From Aquibacillus rhizosphaerae (lineage in GTDB: Bacteria; Bacillota; Bacilli; Bacillales; Amphibacillaceae): DNA of 64,000 nucleotides. Below are positions 47,700-56,696 of this stretch, piece by piece. The DNA lies in contig NZ_JASTZU010000038.1 of NCBI RefSeq assembly GCF_030282825.1, positions 1 through 64,000 on the forward strand, written 5' to 3'. Each line of letters starts with the position of its first letter. Position 1 is the first letter of the stretch. A program made the position numbers and the translations under genes. The notes below the pieces were generated by a model. It was not told the DNA's origin, did not search any database, and worked only from the letters and a program-made list of their open reading frames with translations.

Positions 47700-48902
47700 T
47701 TAATTAGACCATGATTTCCCTCTTTTAACATCCAGTTGACTTTTATATAAAGGTGAGTATTCCTTATCGTCAGATAGGTCTTTTGTTACTGTTTGATTTT
47801 GTTCTCTCACTTTTACTTTATATGCAATATTATTTAATATCCCTACAGAAATCATCAATACCAGTAAGGACGAACCACCATAACTAACAAAAGGTAACGG
47901 TACCCCTGTAATCGGAAGTAATCCACTTATAGCTCCCAAATTGATAAAGGTTTGTATGCCAATCATAGAAGATATTCCTAGTGCAAGTAATGAACCAAAG
48001 CTATCCTGACATTTTCTCGATATGTAGATTCCTCTTAAAACAATAGTTGCAAGCATACCAATCACGATTGTTACTCCAATAAACCCCAATTCCTCAGCTA
48101 TAACAGCCATAATGAAATCATTATAAGCTTCCGTAAGATACCCTAGCTTCTGTACCCCCTGCCCTAGTCCCTGGCCAGTAAATCCACCTGTTCCAATAGC
48201 TAGATAAGACTGGATTAATTGATACCCTTCTTCTTCTGGTTGGCTAAAAGGTTGATATGCCCCAGTAAATCGAGAAAGTCTTTCATCAGTTATCATATTC
48301 GAAGCAGCTAGTGCAACTAAACCTATACCAGTTAAAATTAATAAAAATAGGTGCCGGAATCTAATGCCAGAACTAAAAATTACTGAGCAAGCTATTAAAA
48401 AGATAATTGCAGCAGTACCTATATCAGGTTGCATTACAATTAATCCTAACAATATACCCGTCATGATTAACGGCGGTAAAACGGCCTTATTAAAATCTTC
48501 AATATAATCCTGTTTTTTTGAATAAATAGAAGCAAGATACATGATCAAACCTAATTTAACAAACTCTGCAGGTTGCATGGTAAAACCACCGACATATAAC
48601 CATGATCTAGCTCCCTTGACCGGTTCCCCAAATAGAACTGCTATTAAGAGTCCAATCAATAAAAATATAATCAATTTCATAAATTTTTGATAATGCCTGT
48701 AATTAAAGAAACAACAAAATACGAAGAAGAATGAACCAATCACAAACCATTGGAGTTGCTTAAACATAAAATGTGTAGGTTCTAATTCATTAACAACTGC
48801 AATAACCATACTTGCACTATAAATCATTACAATACCAAAACAGGCAAGGAGTAGTGGAGTGAATAACAGTGTAAAGTCATAGGATTTCCATTTCGATTTC
48901 AT
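47700..48902 (-). CDS. ftsW: Cell division SEDS glycosyltransferase FtsW
   Basis: FtsW polymerises septal peptidoglycan with PBP2B. The 400-residue protein has ten helices, MIYSASMVIA in helix 1, KGARSWLYVGGFTMQPAEF, and the end motif PITGVPLPFVSYGGSS. It is longer at the C-terminus than SpoVE and sits next to ylaN, the usual ftsW (ylaO) site in Bacillus. AAGGAG precedes the ATG. Confidence 0.94.
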   Translation of the reverse strand: MKSKWKSYDFTLLFTPLLLACFGIVMIYSASMVIAVVNELEPTHFMFKQLQWFVIGSFFFVFCCFFNYRHYQKFMKLIIFLLIGLLIAVLFGEPVKGARSWLYVGGFTMQPAEFVKLGLIMYLASIYSKKQDYIEDFNKAVLPPLIMTGILLGLIVMQPDIGTAAIIFLIACSVIFSSGIRFRHLFLLILTGIGLVALAASNMITDERLSRFTGAYQPFSQPEEEGYQLIQSYLAIGTGGFTGQGLGQGVQKLGYLTEAYNDFIMAVIAEELGFIGVTIVIGMLATIVLRGIYISRKCQDSFGSLLALGISSMIGIQTFINLGAISGLLPITGVPLPFVSYGGSSLLVLMISVGILNNIAYKVKVREQNQTVTKDLSDDKEYSPLYKSQLDVKRGKSWSN

Positions 48903-49078
48903 AAGATTACTCCTTACTATTATATTTTCTAATTAGGAGATTCATAGATTAATACATCGCTATCAATCAAAACATGAACTATATCCTGCATGATTACTAT
49001 TTATGAAACAGCCTGTCCTGTTAAAAATGCTTAAGTAAACTTTTACGAGTAAGCAACCCGAACATAAATTCTGATAGT

Positions 49079-49107
49079 ATAAAAAAACCTTGCCATTTTG
49101 GCAAAGG
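49079..49107 (-). terminator. Terminator of ylaN
   Basis: On the minus strand CCTTTGCCA pairs with TGGCAAGG (one bulge), followed by TTTTTTT. Confidence 0.75.
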
Positions 49108-49140
49108 CTTTGGTCATTTGCAGATTAACCACAAAAATTA

Positions 49141-49422
49141 TTATGAATTCTGAGCAGCTTCATGTAATACATTTAATTGTCTCTCAAGATTCTCAAGAAG
49201 CTTTTTCCCATCTTCTTCACTAACAAGATTTAATCGCACTGCAAAATCGATTTCTCTTGACAAACCAAACATTTGTGTATCTAAAACTTCTTCGTATAAT
49301 GGACATTGAGGCATAGTTAGATTATCCATTTGAACTTTAATGAGTTTTAAAATTTTATTTGCATCAGCCTGTAGAAGGGCATAGGCTTTTTCGGGATTAC
49401 TTACAGCCACTTCAGGTATCAC
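49141..49422 (-). CDS. ylaN: YlaN family protein (iron-linked Fur modulator)
   Basis: A 93-residue helical protein with [20 protein letters not shown] and [27 protein letters not shown]. Members bind iron and relieve Fur repression in Staphylococcus and Bacillus. The start is GTG with GGAGGGG 7 nt upstream. It precedes ftsW, as in B. subtilis. Confidence 0.93.
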   Translation of the reverse strand: MIPEVAVSNPEKAYALLQADANKILKLIKVQMDNLTMPQCPLYEEVLDTQMFGLSREIDFAVRLNLVSEEDGKKLLENLERQLNVLHEAAQNS

Positions 49423-49727
49423 TAAAAATCCCCTCCGTTAAAAACTAACTTCTTCTATTTATATTAGCGTTTATAGGCTAAAAAAGCAACAATTGAAAAG
49501 AATAAAATTGTAAATCAGCTAAAAAATTTAAGAAAATCTTTATAAGGGTACCTTTTCATTACAGTTATATATTTATAGGGCTATTTTATTTGGTAGAATT
49601 TTCTAAACTATATTCTTCTTACTTTGACCTAATTACTAAGAATTCTCAGGTCTCCACTAATGAAAAATATGAGTATGTCTGCTATTCTTAAAGAAGTAAA
49701 AATTCTAACATGGAGAGTGAAGAAATC

Positions 49728-50219
49728 GTGATTATTCAGTTAATGGGAAATGTTACATATCCAATCACTTTAGATCCTACAGTCTGGATCTTTGATGATA
49801 GAAAAATTACCTTTGACCAAGCATTTCAACCATATACACAACAAAAAGAACCAGAAAGCGATGAGTTGAAAAAGGCTTCGGAACGGTTTAATAAAGAAAT
49901 TTACCAACATAAAATTAAACCTCCGGTCAACAAAAGTATAGCACGCTTTGAACGTGAGAAGATTTTAGTTAGTACATACGTTATGCCGATTATAGACTTT
50001 CTTCAAACTGCTGAAATAAAAAACAATGCGCAACAAGCTAGATTAGTTACACAAAATGGTGAAGAAATAATTACTTTAACTGAACTACGTAATTGTCTTC
50101 TGTTATTTGCCGAAGATGGAAAACCATTATCAGATTTTGGTCCTGTCCATTTATATTTTGGAGATGGATCTAATAAAGAAAAACCAATTAAAGGAATTAA
50201 CAAAATAGTTATTGAATAA
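49728..50219 (+). CDS. YlaL-like conserved protein
   Basis: A protein of about 163 residues with the strongly conserved start region MGNVTYPITLDPTVWIFDDR. No catalytic motif is seen. A GTG at 49728 is favoured because GGAGAG lies about 9-11 nt upstream; the ATG at 49710 has none. Position between ylaN and ylaJ fits B. subtilis ylaL, whose function is unknown. Assignment is from memory and moderate. Confidence 0.7.
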   Translation: MIIQLMGNVTYPITLDPTVWIFDDRKITFDQAFQPYTQQKEPESDELKKASERFNKEIYQHKIKPPVNKSIARFEREKILVSTYVMPIIDFLQTAEIKNNAQQARLVTQNGEEIITLTELRNCLLLFAEDGKPLSDFGPVHLYFGDGSNKEKPIKGINKIVIE

Positions 50220-50240
50220 AATTCGTCTATTATTTGTAGA

Positions 50241-50276
50241 GGGCCCACTTATTTTTTTAGTGAGCCTTTTTTTTTA
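50241..50276 (+). terminator. Terminator of the ylaL-like gene
   Basis: GGCCCACT pairs with AGTGAGCC (one mismatch) and is followed by nine T. Confidence 0.8.
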
Positions 50277-50445
50277 TTGCATGTAACTTTAACAACGATA
50301 TCACCAATCTTTATGTATAAACTTTTATAAACAACAAAAGATATTGCCATAACATAATTTTAATCCATGCACAGTTTTGGGCAATCTCCCTATCAAAATC
50401 ATAAGGGTATTAGCTCGTTATTGCAGGATAAAAAGGAGGAGTCAT

Positions 50446-51042
50446 ATGATTAGGCAATATTTTTATTTATTTTTGGTTTTGCCAATCTTCCTATTTGGAT
50501 GTGGCCAACAAGAGGAAAATAACATAGCTGAACAAGGTGAACAGAATCAAACATTGCAAGTGAAAAATTCTGATCCAATAGAGCGTGAAGATTTTTCTAA
50601 TCAGCAAATTGCTCAACATCTAGCCAACCTAGCTAATGATGTACCTAGTGTAAATAATGCAACAGCTGTTGTCGCTGGTCCCTATGCAGCTGTTGGGATT
50701 GATGTAGATAAAGATTTAGACCGGTCTAGAGTAGGAACAATCAAATATGCAGTGACAGAAGCATTACAACACGATCCTTATGGAAAAACAGCTATAGTTG
50801 TCGCAGACGCTGATGGGGCTGAAAGAATAAGAGATATGGCAAACAAGGTTGAACAAGGCCATCCTGTTCAAGGTATAGTTGATGAATTAGCAGCCATAGT
50901 TGGACGCTATATGCCAGAATTCCCGATTAGTGACAATCAACCAGAAGAACAAGATGAAAATAAAAACGTAATTCCAAAAGAGGAAGAACAAGAATTAGAA
51001 AATGTTGAAGAAGAACAATCAAATCATCATAAAGATAATTAA
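50446..51042 (+). CDS. ylaJ: YhcN/YlaJ family sporulation lipoprotein
   Basis: A 198-residue lipoprotein: signal sequence with lipobox LFGC (Cys near 18), then the YhcN/YlaJ domain with ANDVPSVNNATAVVAGPYAA and RSRVGTIKYAVTEALQHDPYGK, and a Glu-rich tail. The family acts in the spore envelope and germination. The ATG at 50446 has AAAGGAGGAG upstream. Confidence 0.92.
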   Translation: MIRQYFYLFLVLPIFLFGCGQQEENNIAEQGEQNQTLQVKNSDPIEREDFSNQQIAQHLANLANDVPSVNNATAVVAGPYAAVGIDVDKDLDRSRVGTIKYAVTEALQHDPYGKTAIVVADADGAERIRDMANKVEQGHPVQGIVDELAAIVGRYMPEFPISDNQPEEQDENKNVIPKEEEQELENVEEEQSNHHKDN

Positions 51043-51052
51043 ACCTTATCTA

Positions 51053-51099
51053 AAAAACATCGGGATAACGCATTATTAGGCGCGCTTCCCGATGTTTTT
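51053..51099. terminator. Bidirectional terminator between ylaJ and the 51103 gene
   Basis: AAACATCGGGA and TCCCGATGTTT pair exactly, with T-runs on both sides. Confidence 0.85.
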
Positions 51100-51102
51100 A
51101 CA

Positions 51103-51357
51103 TTAATGTTTAACTTTATTATAAAAATCTACACCAAACTGTGAACCTTCATCAACCATTTTAGCATTTTCTTGATTATCTGCTTCTGGAATTCCAGCTT
51201 CCTTTATTGGTAAACTCTCGGATTTTGATTGCGTTTTATTAACAACCTCTTTATATTTCTGTTTTAAAGAATGTCTTTTATCTTTATCAGATAATATATA
51301 ACCCATTGTACCCGCACCTACTGCACTTAATGTACTTATAATAATTTTTCTTTTCAT
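51103..51357 (-). CDS. Small membrane-anchored protein, unknown (YtxH-like architecture)
   Basis: An 84-residue protein with one short N-terminal hydrophobic segment (IIISTLSAVGAGTMGYIL) and a lysine-rich helical stretch, ending FGVDFYNKVKH. This layout resembles YtxH-type proteins but no diagnostic motif is seen. The ATG at 51357 has GGAGG 8 nt upstream. Function unknown. Confidence 0.65.
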   Translation of the reverse strand: MKRKIIISTLSAVGAGTMGYILSDKDKRHSLKQKYKEVVNKTQSKSESLPIKEAGIPEADNQENAKMVDEGSQFGVDFYNKVKH

Positions 51358-51501
51358 CAAATCATCCTCCCACTATTGCTCTTATTTTTAGTTTACCCCT
51401 GCAATGAATGCTTAAACTATATATTTAATTAACTATGCTTATGAAATTATTAACTAGATATGATAAGATGAACGTGATAGCTTTTATAGAGAGGTGAAAT
51501 A

Positions 51502-51705
51502 ATGCGAGTCAAATGTGTACTTTGTGATTCAGTAGATAATATAAATAGTAACTCTCCGCAGGCTAAACGATTACGAAATAGAAGAATTCACATTTACATG
51601 TGTCCTACCTGTGATGAGCGTATTGGAGAAAAAACAAAACAACGTCATGCAACCGGTAAGTTCAGATTGCATAAAGAGAAGAAACAAGAAAATCATTTAA
51701 TATAG
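51502..51705 (+). CDS. ylaI: YlaI family zinc-ribbon protein (DUF2197)
   Basis: A 67-residue basic protein with two CxxC pairs (CVLC and CPTC) separated by about 28 residues, giving a zinc ribbon. Function unknown. AGAGGTG precedes the ATG. Confidence 0.9.
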   Translation: MRVKCVLCDSVDNINSNSPQAKRLRNRRIHIYMCPTCDERIGEKTKQRHATGKFRLHKEKKQENHLI

Positions 51706-51724
51706 CATTATTGATGAGAAAATA

Positions 51725-51752
51725 AAAACTACCCTATAAAAAGGGTAGTTTT
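51725..51752. terminator. Bidirectional terminator of ylaI and ylaH
   Basis: AAAAACTACCCT pairs with AGGGTAGTTTTT around a 4-nt loop. Confidence 0.85.
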
Positions 51753-51836
51753 TGACTATATAGTATTAGAATTTTTCAAATTCTGTTTCTATTAAATATT
51801 GGTTTTTTATTTAACATAATCAAATTCAGGATGAAA

Positions 51837-52211
51837 TCATGAAGAAATATTACGCTTTTTTCTTTCTTGATGCAATCTAAGCCTATATATACCTAAAATA
51901 AGTGCAATCACGAACAAACTTTCTGCAACTGGTAAGTTTAACCCAAATATAAGTGTAATAAAAAAAGTACCTATTATTAAAACAACATAGACAACTGCAG
52001 ATTTTAGAGGTGGAAGTTTTTTTGCAAACCCAAACTTATAGGCTAAAATTGTTAGAGCAACAATAGTTAGATATAAGAAGAAAAAACCTCTAATTAACAT
52101 TGCCACATCATCTTCGTTATTAAAATTAACTTCATTTCCTAAACCTTTCATAAAGTAATTTGCTACTGGCCAAAGGTCATCTGGAACATTCATATTGTCT
52201 TGATTCCCCAT
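51837..52211 (-). CDS. ylaH: YlaH-like membrane protein
   Basis: A 124-residue protein with three to four membrane helices, ending IYRLRLHQERKKRN, as in YlaH. The ATG at 52211 has AGGGGGAG 6 nt upstream. Function unknown. In B. subtilis typA lies between ylaF and ylaH; no typA remains here. Confidence 0.86.
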   Translation of the reverse strand: MGNQDNMNVPDDLWPVANYFMKGLGNEVNFNNEDDVAMLIRGFFFLYLTIVALTILAYKFGFAKKLPPLKSAVVYVVLIIGTFFITLIFGLNLPVAESLFVIALILGIYRLRLHQERKKRNISS

Positions 52212-52408
52212 TAGTCTCCCCCTTTTATCATAACAGAACAATCCTATACTATCATACTAAAACAAGACCTTTGTTGCTAGTTTAATCTCAGGTTTCATAG
52301 GTTAGGTCAATTTAGATAGCTATAATCATTTATATTTGAGAAAAAATTATACCCTACACACTTTACATTTTCGACTGAATCATAAATACTAGAATATGAG
52401 GTGAAACA

Positions 52409-52603
52409 ATGAAATCTTCCATACAATACTCAAAACTATTATTAGCAACTCTAGTAATTGCATGTTTTGCATTCGTTGGCATTGCCATTGCTTATCGAAA
52501 CTTTTGGTTAGCTTTTACCGCCCTATTTATAGGTTTCTTAGTTATGGGATATGGTTTGTCCTTAAAAAGAAAAAAACAGCACAAGCAAGAAACATTAAAT
52601 TAA
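52409..52603 (+). CDS. ylaF: YlaF family protein (DUF5325)
   Basis: A 64-residue protein with two membrane helices (LLLATLVIACFAFVGIAIAY and FTALFIGFLVMGYGL) and a basic tail. Function unknown. GAGGTG precedes the ATG. Confidence 0.85.
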   Translation: MKSSIQYSKLLLATLVIACFAFVGIAIAYRNFWLAFTALFIGFLVMGYGLSLKRKKQHKQETLN

Positions 52604-52635
52604 AGACATAACTAAAAATCATACAGGCAATATTC

Positions 52636-52680
52636 AAAAAACAGCATTCATGAATCTTTATCTATGAATGCTGTTTTTTG
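52636..52680. terminator. Bidirectional terminator between ylaF and yktC
   Basis: AAAAAACAGCATTCAT pairs with ATGAATGCTGTTTTTT around a 12-nt loop. Confidence 0.85.
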
Positions 52681-52772
52681 GTATTTAGTCCAAACTTGAA
52701 TTGTAGATAATATAATTTTTCTAACAAAACTGGATCTTACTACTATTACTAAAGTTTCGGTCTAAAGATATC

Positions 52773-53576
52773 TTACATTAATTCAATAAAATCTTTTTTA
52801 ATTCTCTCATTAATAACTGCATTGGAAGAAAAAACGGTAGTATTAGTTAATAAATTTATCGATTCACCATTCGCTTGAGTTGTCACGCCTCCAACTTCGT
52901 TTACTAATATAACTCCTGCAGCCAAATCCCAAGGTGATAACTGCATAGTAAGGTAGCCGTCAACAATTCCTTCTGCGATAAATGCGAATTCTAATGCTGC
53001 AGAACCATATGACCTAGTCCCTCGAACACTTTGAATTAACGCTTGTATTTTTTTATTATTAATTTTTCTATTTTCACAAGCCCAGATACTGTTTACAACA
53101 ATAATCGATTCATCTAACGTTAATTTTTCATTTAATTGAGGAAGTTTCTTATCATTTTTGTAAGCCCCCTCCCCTTTCATTGCAGTGTATAATACATCTT
53201 CCATTACATTATAAATCAAGCCAATCTCACCAAGGCCTTCATGATAAATACCTATAGAAATAGCAAAATTTCTTTTTTGGTGGACAAAATTCATCGTTCC
53301 ATCAATTGGATCAACAATCCAAATCGTGCCATCCAATGATTGAACATCATCACCAAATCCTTCTTCGCTAAGTAAACGATGATCAGGATATGTATGTTTA
53401 ATTTTTTCAAGGAAATATTTCTCTGTGTTTCGGTCCATTTGTGTCACTAAATCATTTGGATTTGATTTTGTATCTATGTATAATGGTTCATCAATAACAT
53501 CTCTTATGTGTTGACCCGCTTCATAAATCCATTCTTTTGCATGATTAAAGATTGACCGTCTCTTTTTTTCATCCAT
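52773..53576 (-). CDS. yktC: Inositol monophosphatase family protein YktC
   Basis: A metal-dependent phosphatase that removes phosphate from inositol monophosphate or related substrates (NADP, sugar phosphates). The 267-residue protein has the Mg-binding EEGFGDD, the core WIVDPIDGTMNFVHQK, and the late SPWDLAAGVILVNEVGG. All acidic ligands are present. The ATG at 53576 follows GGAGG; an in-frame ATG at 53621 is less likely. Confidence 0.93.
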   Translation of the reverse strand: MDEKKRRSIFNHAKEWIYEAGQHIRDVIDEPLYIDTKSNPNDLVTQMDRNTEKYFLEKIKHTYPDHRLLSEEGFGDDVQSLDGTIWIVDPIDGTMNFVHQKRNFAISIGIYHEGLGEIGLIYNVMEDVLYTAMKGEGAYKNDKKLPQLNEKLTLDESIIVVNSIWACENRKINNKKIQALIQSVRGTRSYGSAALEFAFIAEGIVDGYLTMQLSPWDLAAGVILVNEVGGVTTQANGESINLLTNTTVFSSNAVINERIKKDFIELM

Positions 53577-53614
53577 ATGATAACCTCCATTTAATTCGTG
53601 AACTTTCATACATA

Positions 53615-53773
53615 TTACCAAACTTTTTTATCAGATGCACACGGACTAACTTCTATAATATTATAAATATAGCCAAGTCCTTTATTACTTGTCTCAAAAA
53701 CAAAATCATAGGTTACAGTTAATCTCCTAGTTTCTCCATAATGTCTATATCTATTAGATTTCCACACCATCAT
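53615..53773 (-). CDS. Small unassigned ORF upstream of yktC, possibly a gene remnant
   Basis: The minus strand reads MMVWKSNRYRHYGETRRL, continues VTYDFVFETSNKGLGYI, then NIIEVSPCASDKKVW and TAA: 52 residues from the ATG at 53773, open back to a TAG near 53799. The composition looks protein-like, but there is no ribosome site, so it may be the C-terminal remnant of a longer gene. No family recognised. Confidence 0.35.
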   Translation of the reverse strand: MMVWKSNRYRHYGETRRLTVTYDFVFETSNKGLGYIYNIIEVSPCASDKKVW

Positions 53774-53835
53774 ATCAATAACAAAATACTCGACTCGATA
53801 CTATTACTTATAAGTAACGCCACGCTCCAAATCAT

Positions 53836-53863
53836 TTGTTTTCGCTATTTACTATGATAAAAT
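53836..53863 (+). promoter_or_regulatory. Candidate sigma-A promoter of yktB
   Basis: TTGTTT (53836-53841), 16 bp, TAAAAT (53858-53863), with TG one base before the -10. Confidence 0.5.
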
Positions 53864-53968
53864 ATGTTCATAGTTCAGGAAAGGGCTATTATTACTATCA
53901 ATTCAAAAAGGATTATAACGGGTAGTATAATAAATCATTGTTTTATATATAGAAGGGTAGGAAACATA

Positions 53969-54586
53969 ATGGAATTTAATGGATTTAGTGAAAAAGACTT
54001 TAAAACATTTGACATCGAAGGTCTTGATGAAAGAATGAAGGCCATACAAGAAAGAATTCAACCGAAATTCAAACTAATTGGTGAAGAATTAGTTGATTAC
54101 CTTTCTGCATCTCTCGGAAACGAAATGTTTTTACATATCGCTAAGCATGCAAGAAGATCAGTTAATCCACCAAAAGATACATGGTTAGCTGTAGCAAATA
54201 ATAAACGTGGATATAAAAAGCACCCACATTTTCAAGTTGGTTTATTTGATGATCACGTTTTTATCTGGCTCGCTTTAATTTATGAGTTACCAAATAAAGA
54301 AAAAATTGCTGAACACTTTTTAGAAAACTACAGACAACTCTCTCAATTGCCATCTGATTATGTAGTATCTTTAGATCACACAAAAAAAGAGTCCTTTCCT
54401 ATATCTGAATTGTCTGAAGAAAACCTCGAGCGTTTTCGTGATGTAAAAAAAGCCGAATTCCTTATCGGTCGCCATGTTAAATCTTCAAGCAATTTATTAA
54501 ATGATGGAGAAAAGTTTATAGCTTATACGAAACAAACAATCGATATGTTAATACCATTTTATAAAAAGGCATTATCGGTAAATTAA
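53969..54586 (+). CDS. yktB: YktB family protein (DUF1054)
   Basis: A 205-residue soluble protein with MEFNGFSEKDFKTFDIEGL, HVARRSVNPP-like AKHARRSVNPPKDTWLAVA and HFQVGLFDDHVFIWLAL, the DUF1054 core. Function unknown. The ATG at 53969 has AGGGTAGGAAA upstream; a long open frame extends to 53864 without a ribosome site. Confidence 0.92.
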   Translation: MEFNGFSEKDFKTFDIEGLDERMKAIQERIQPKFKLIGEELVDYLSASLGNEMFLHIAKHARRSVNPPKDTWLAVANNKRGYKKHPHFQVGLFDDHVFIWLALIYELPNKEKIAEHFLENYRQLSQLPSDYVVSLDHTKKESFPISELSEENLERFRDVKKAEFLIGRHVKSSSNLLNDGEKFIAYTKQTIDMLIPFYKKALSVN

Positions 54587-54598
54587 TGGATTTTAGTT

Positions 54599-54637
54599 AA
54601 ACCGAACAAATTCAAATAAATTTGTTCGGTTTTTTAT
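54599..54637. terminator. Terminator of yktB (also usable by yktA)
   Basis: AACCGAACAAAT pairs with ATTTGTTCGGTT and is followed by TTTTATAATT on the plus strand. Confidence 0.85.
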
Positions 54638-54650
54638 AATTTCGAATTAT

Positions 54651-54920
54651 TCACATCGTCACTTTTTTACCGTGATTTAGTTCCTTTGCTTTTTTAATGG
54701 TTTTATAACAAGAATATCCTGACTCTTTTTCAAACTGATTACACAGTTTTTTCTCTTCACTCTTCCCAGGCACGATTTGTTTGAATCTAGTATATGCAAT
54801 TAATATGTCCTCTTGCTTTACACCCATTTCATAAGCATTTTCAATAATTGAAAAAAAATTCACAACATCGATTACCTCTTCTTTAGACCATGTTTCATCA
54901 ATAGGATAACTATAACTCAA
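54651..54920 (-). CDS. yktA: UPF0223 family protein YktA
   Basis: An 89-residue helical protein with [20 protein letters not shown], the UPF0223 signature, and [20 protein letters not shown]. Function unknown. The start is TTG with GGAG about 9 nt upstream. Confidence 0.9.
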   Translation of the reverse strand: MSYSYPIDETWSKEEVIDVVNFFSIIENAYEMGVKQEDILIAYTRFKQIVPGKSEEKKLCNQFEKESGYSCYKTIKKAKELNHGKKVTM

Positions 54921-55075
54921 TTTTCACGACTCCTTTCTAACATTTTTTAAAGGAAACATAAAACCAAACTACTTTAATTTTTTTCAACAAGTAGTAAACA
55001 ATATACGTTAACTACCAAATATAATTACATTATCTTTAAATAGCTTATCATGAATGGTACAATTTTGGCTAAAGC

Positions 55076-55104
55076 TAGCCATATGTAAAATGTTTTGCTA
55101 TAAT
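55076..55104 (+). promoter_or_regulatory. Candidate promoter of speA
   Basis: TAGCCA (55076-55081), 17 bp, TATAAT (55099-55104) with a TG extension (TGC before the -10). Confidence 0.65.
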
Positions 55105-55146
55105 TCTTATGTTTTCTAAATTTTCAGTAAGAGGTGCACCTATTTT

Positions 55147-56619
55147 ATGTCTTCTCAAAACGAAACACCATTATTTACAGGTCTACTTAATCATGTACGC
55201 AAAAATCCAACTCAATTTCATATACCTGGTCATAAAAAAGGTGTAGGAATCGATCCAGATTTCAGGGAATTTATTGGAGATAACGCTCTCTCGATTGATT
55301 TAATTAATATCCAACCATTAGATGACCTTCATCACCCACAAGGGATGATTAAAGAAGCACAGGATTTAGCAGCTAAAGCCTTTGGAGCTGATTTTACTTT
55401 CTTTTCTGTACAAGGTACTAGCGGAGCTATTATGACAATGGTACTGAGTGTTTGTGGTCCTGGTGACAAGATTATCGTACCAAGAAATGTTCATAAATCG
55501 GTTACAACAGCCATCATTTTTTCCGGTGCAACTCCAATATTTATCCAACCGGAGTTAGATGAAAACTTGGGAATCTCTCATGGTATAACTCCTGGCGTTG
55601 TCGAAAAAGCTTTACAAGCTCACCCAGATGCAAAAGGAGTATTAGTTATTAACCCAACCTATTTCGGGATTGCTGCTGACTTAAAGAAAATAGTTGAAAT
55701 CTCTCATGCTCACCATGTACCTGTTTTGGTAGATGAAGCTCATGGAGTACATATTCATTTTCATGATGAATTGCCGATTTCAGCTATGGAAGCTGGAGCA
55801 GATTTAGCAGCAACAAGCGTACATAAACTAGGGGGGTCTATGACACAAAGTTCAGTTCTAAATTTAAAAGAAGGTTTAGTATCTCATGAACGTGTTCAAA
55901 GTGTTTTATCCATGTTAACAACAACATCTACCTCTTATATTCTTTTAGCTTCACTTGATGTTGCAAGAAAACAATTGGCAATTAGAGGAAAAGAATTAAT
56001 TAACAAAACGATTGAACTTGCACAACGGACACGACTAGAAATAAATGATATTCCGTATCTTTACTGTGTTGGACAAGAAATATTAGGAAGTGATGCTACA
56101 TTTAATTTTGATCCTACTAAATTAATTATTTCAGTCAAAAAACTTGGTATGACAGGCTATGATGTTGAAGTGTGGCTGCGTAAAAACTATAACATTGAAG
56201 TTGAATTATCAGATATGTACAACATTCTATGCATAATTACACCCGGTGATACTGAAAAAGAAACTTCACTTTTGGTAAATGCTCTAGGAAAGCTAGCCAA
56301 AGATTCAGAAGTAACCGCTATTGAAAAGATTGTTAAGGTTACTATTCCAGATATTCCGTTGTTAGCCATAACACCTAGAGATGCCTTTTATGCCGAAATA
56401 GAGGTAATAAATTTAAATGATGCTGCAGGGAGAATTAGCGCGGAATCAATCATGATTTACCCTCCTGGGATCCCAATATTTATCCCTGGAGAAATTATAA
56501 CTGAGGAAAATCTAAGTTACATTAACGAAAACATGGAAGCAGGCTTACCAGTACAAGGGTTAGAAGATGAAACATTACGAACAATCCATGTAATAAAAGA
56601 ACATAAACCATTTCAATAA
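55147..56619 (+). CDS. speA: Arginine decarboxylase SpeA (Orn/Lys/Arg decarboxylase family)
   Basis: SpeA converts arginine to agmatine, the first step of polyamine synthesis in Bacillus. The 490-residue PLP protein has FHIPGHKKGVG near the start, GTSGAIMTMVLSVCGPGD, VDEAHGVHIHFHDELP, and the PLP lysine in TSVHKLGGSMTQSS. Lysine decarboxylases share this fold, so the substrate rests on the speA-ykt synteny. The ribosome site AAGAGGTG lies in a 10-bp palindrome (AGGTGCACCT). Confidence 0.9.
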   Translation: MSSQNETPLFTGLLNHVRKNPTQFHIPGHKKGVGIDPDFREFIGDNALSIDLINIQPLDDLHHPQGMIKEAQDLAAKAFGADFTFFSVQGTSGAIMTMVLSVCGPGDKIIVPRNVHKSVTTAIIFSGATPIFIQPELDENLGISHGITPGVVEKALQAHPDAKGVLVINPTYFGIAADLKKIVEISHAHHVPVLVDEAHGVHIHFHDELPISAMEAGADLAATSVHKLGGSMTQSSVLNLKEGLVSHERVQSVLSMLTTTSTSYILLASLDVARKQLAIRGKELINKTIELAQRTRLEINDIPYLYCVGQEILGSDATFNFDPTKLIISVKKLGMTGYDVEVWLRKNYNIEVELSDMYNILCIITPGDTEKETSLLVNALGKLAKDSEVTAIEKIVKVTIPDIPLLAITPRDAFYAEIEVINLNDAAGRISAESIMIYPPGIPIFIPGEIITEENLSYINENMEAGLPVQGLEDETLRTIHVIKEHKPFQ

Positions 56620-56641
56620 GACATACACAAGTATATATAAA

Positions 56642-56689
56642 TAAAAGAGGCTTGTATCCAAGAATTATAGCTTTCGATACAAGCCTTAT
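56642..56689. terminator. Bidirectional terminator between speA and the deacetylase gene
   Basis: GGCTTGTATC (56649-56658) pairs with GATACAAGCC (56676-56685); TCTTTTATT follows on the minus strand. Confidence 0.75.
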
Positions 56690-56696
56690 TAGGTTA

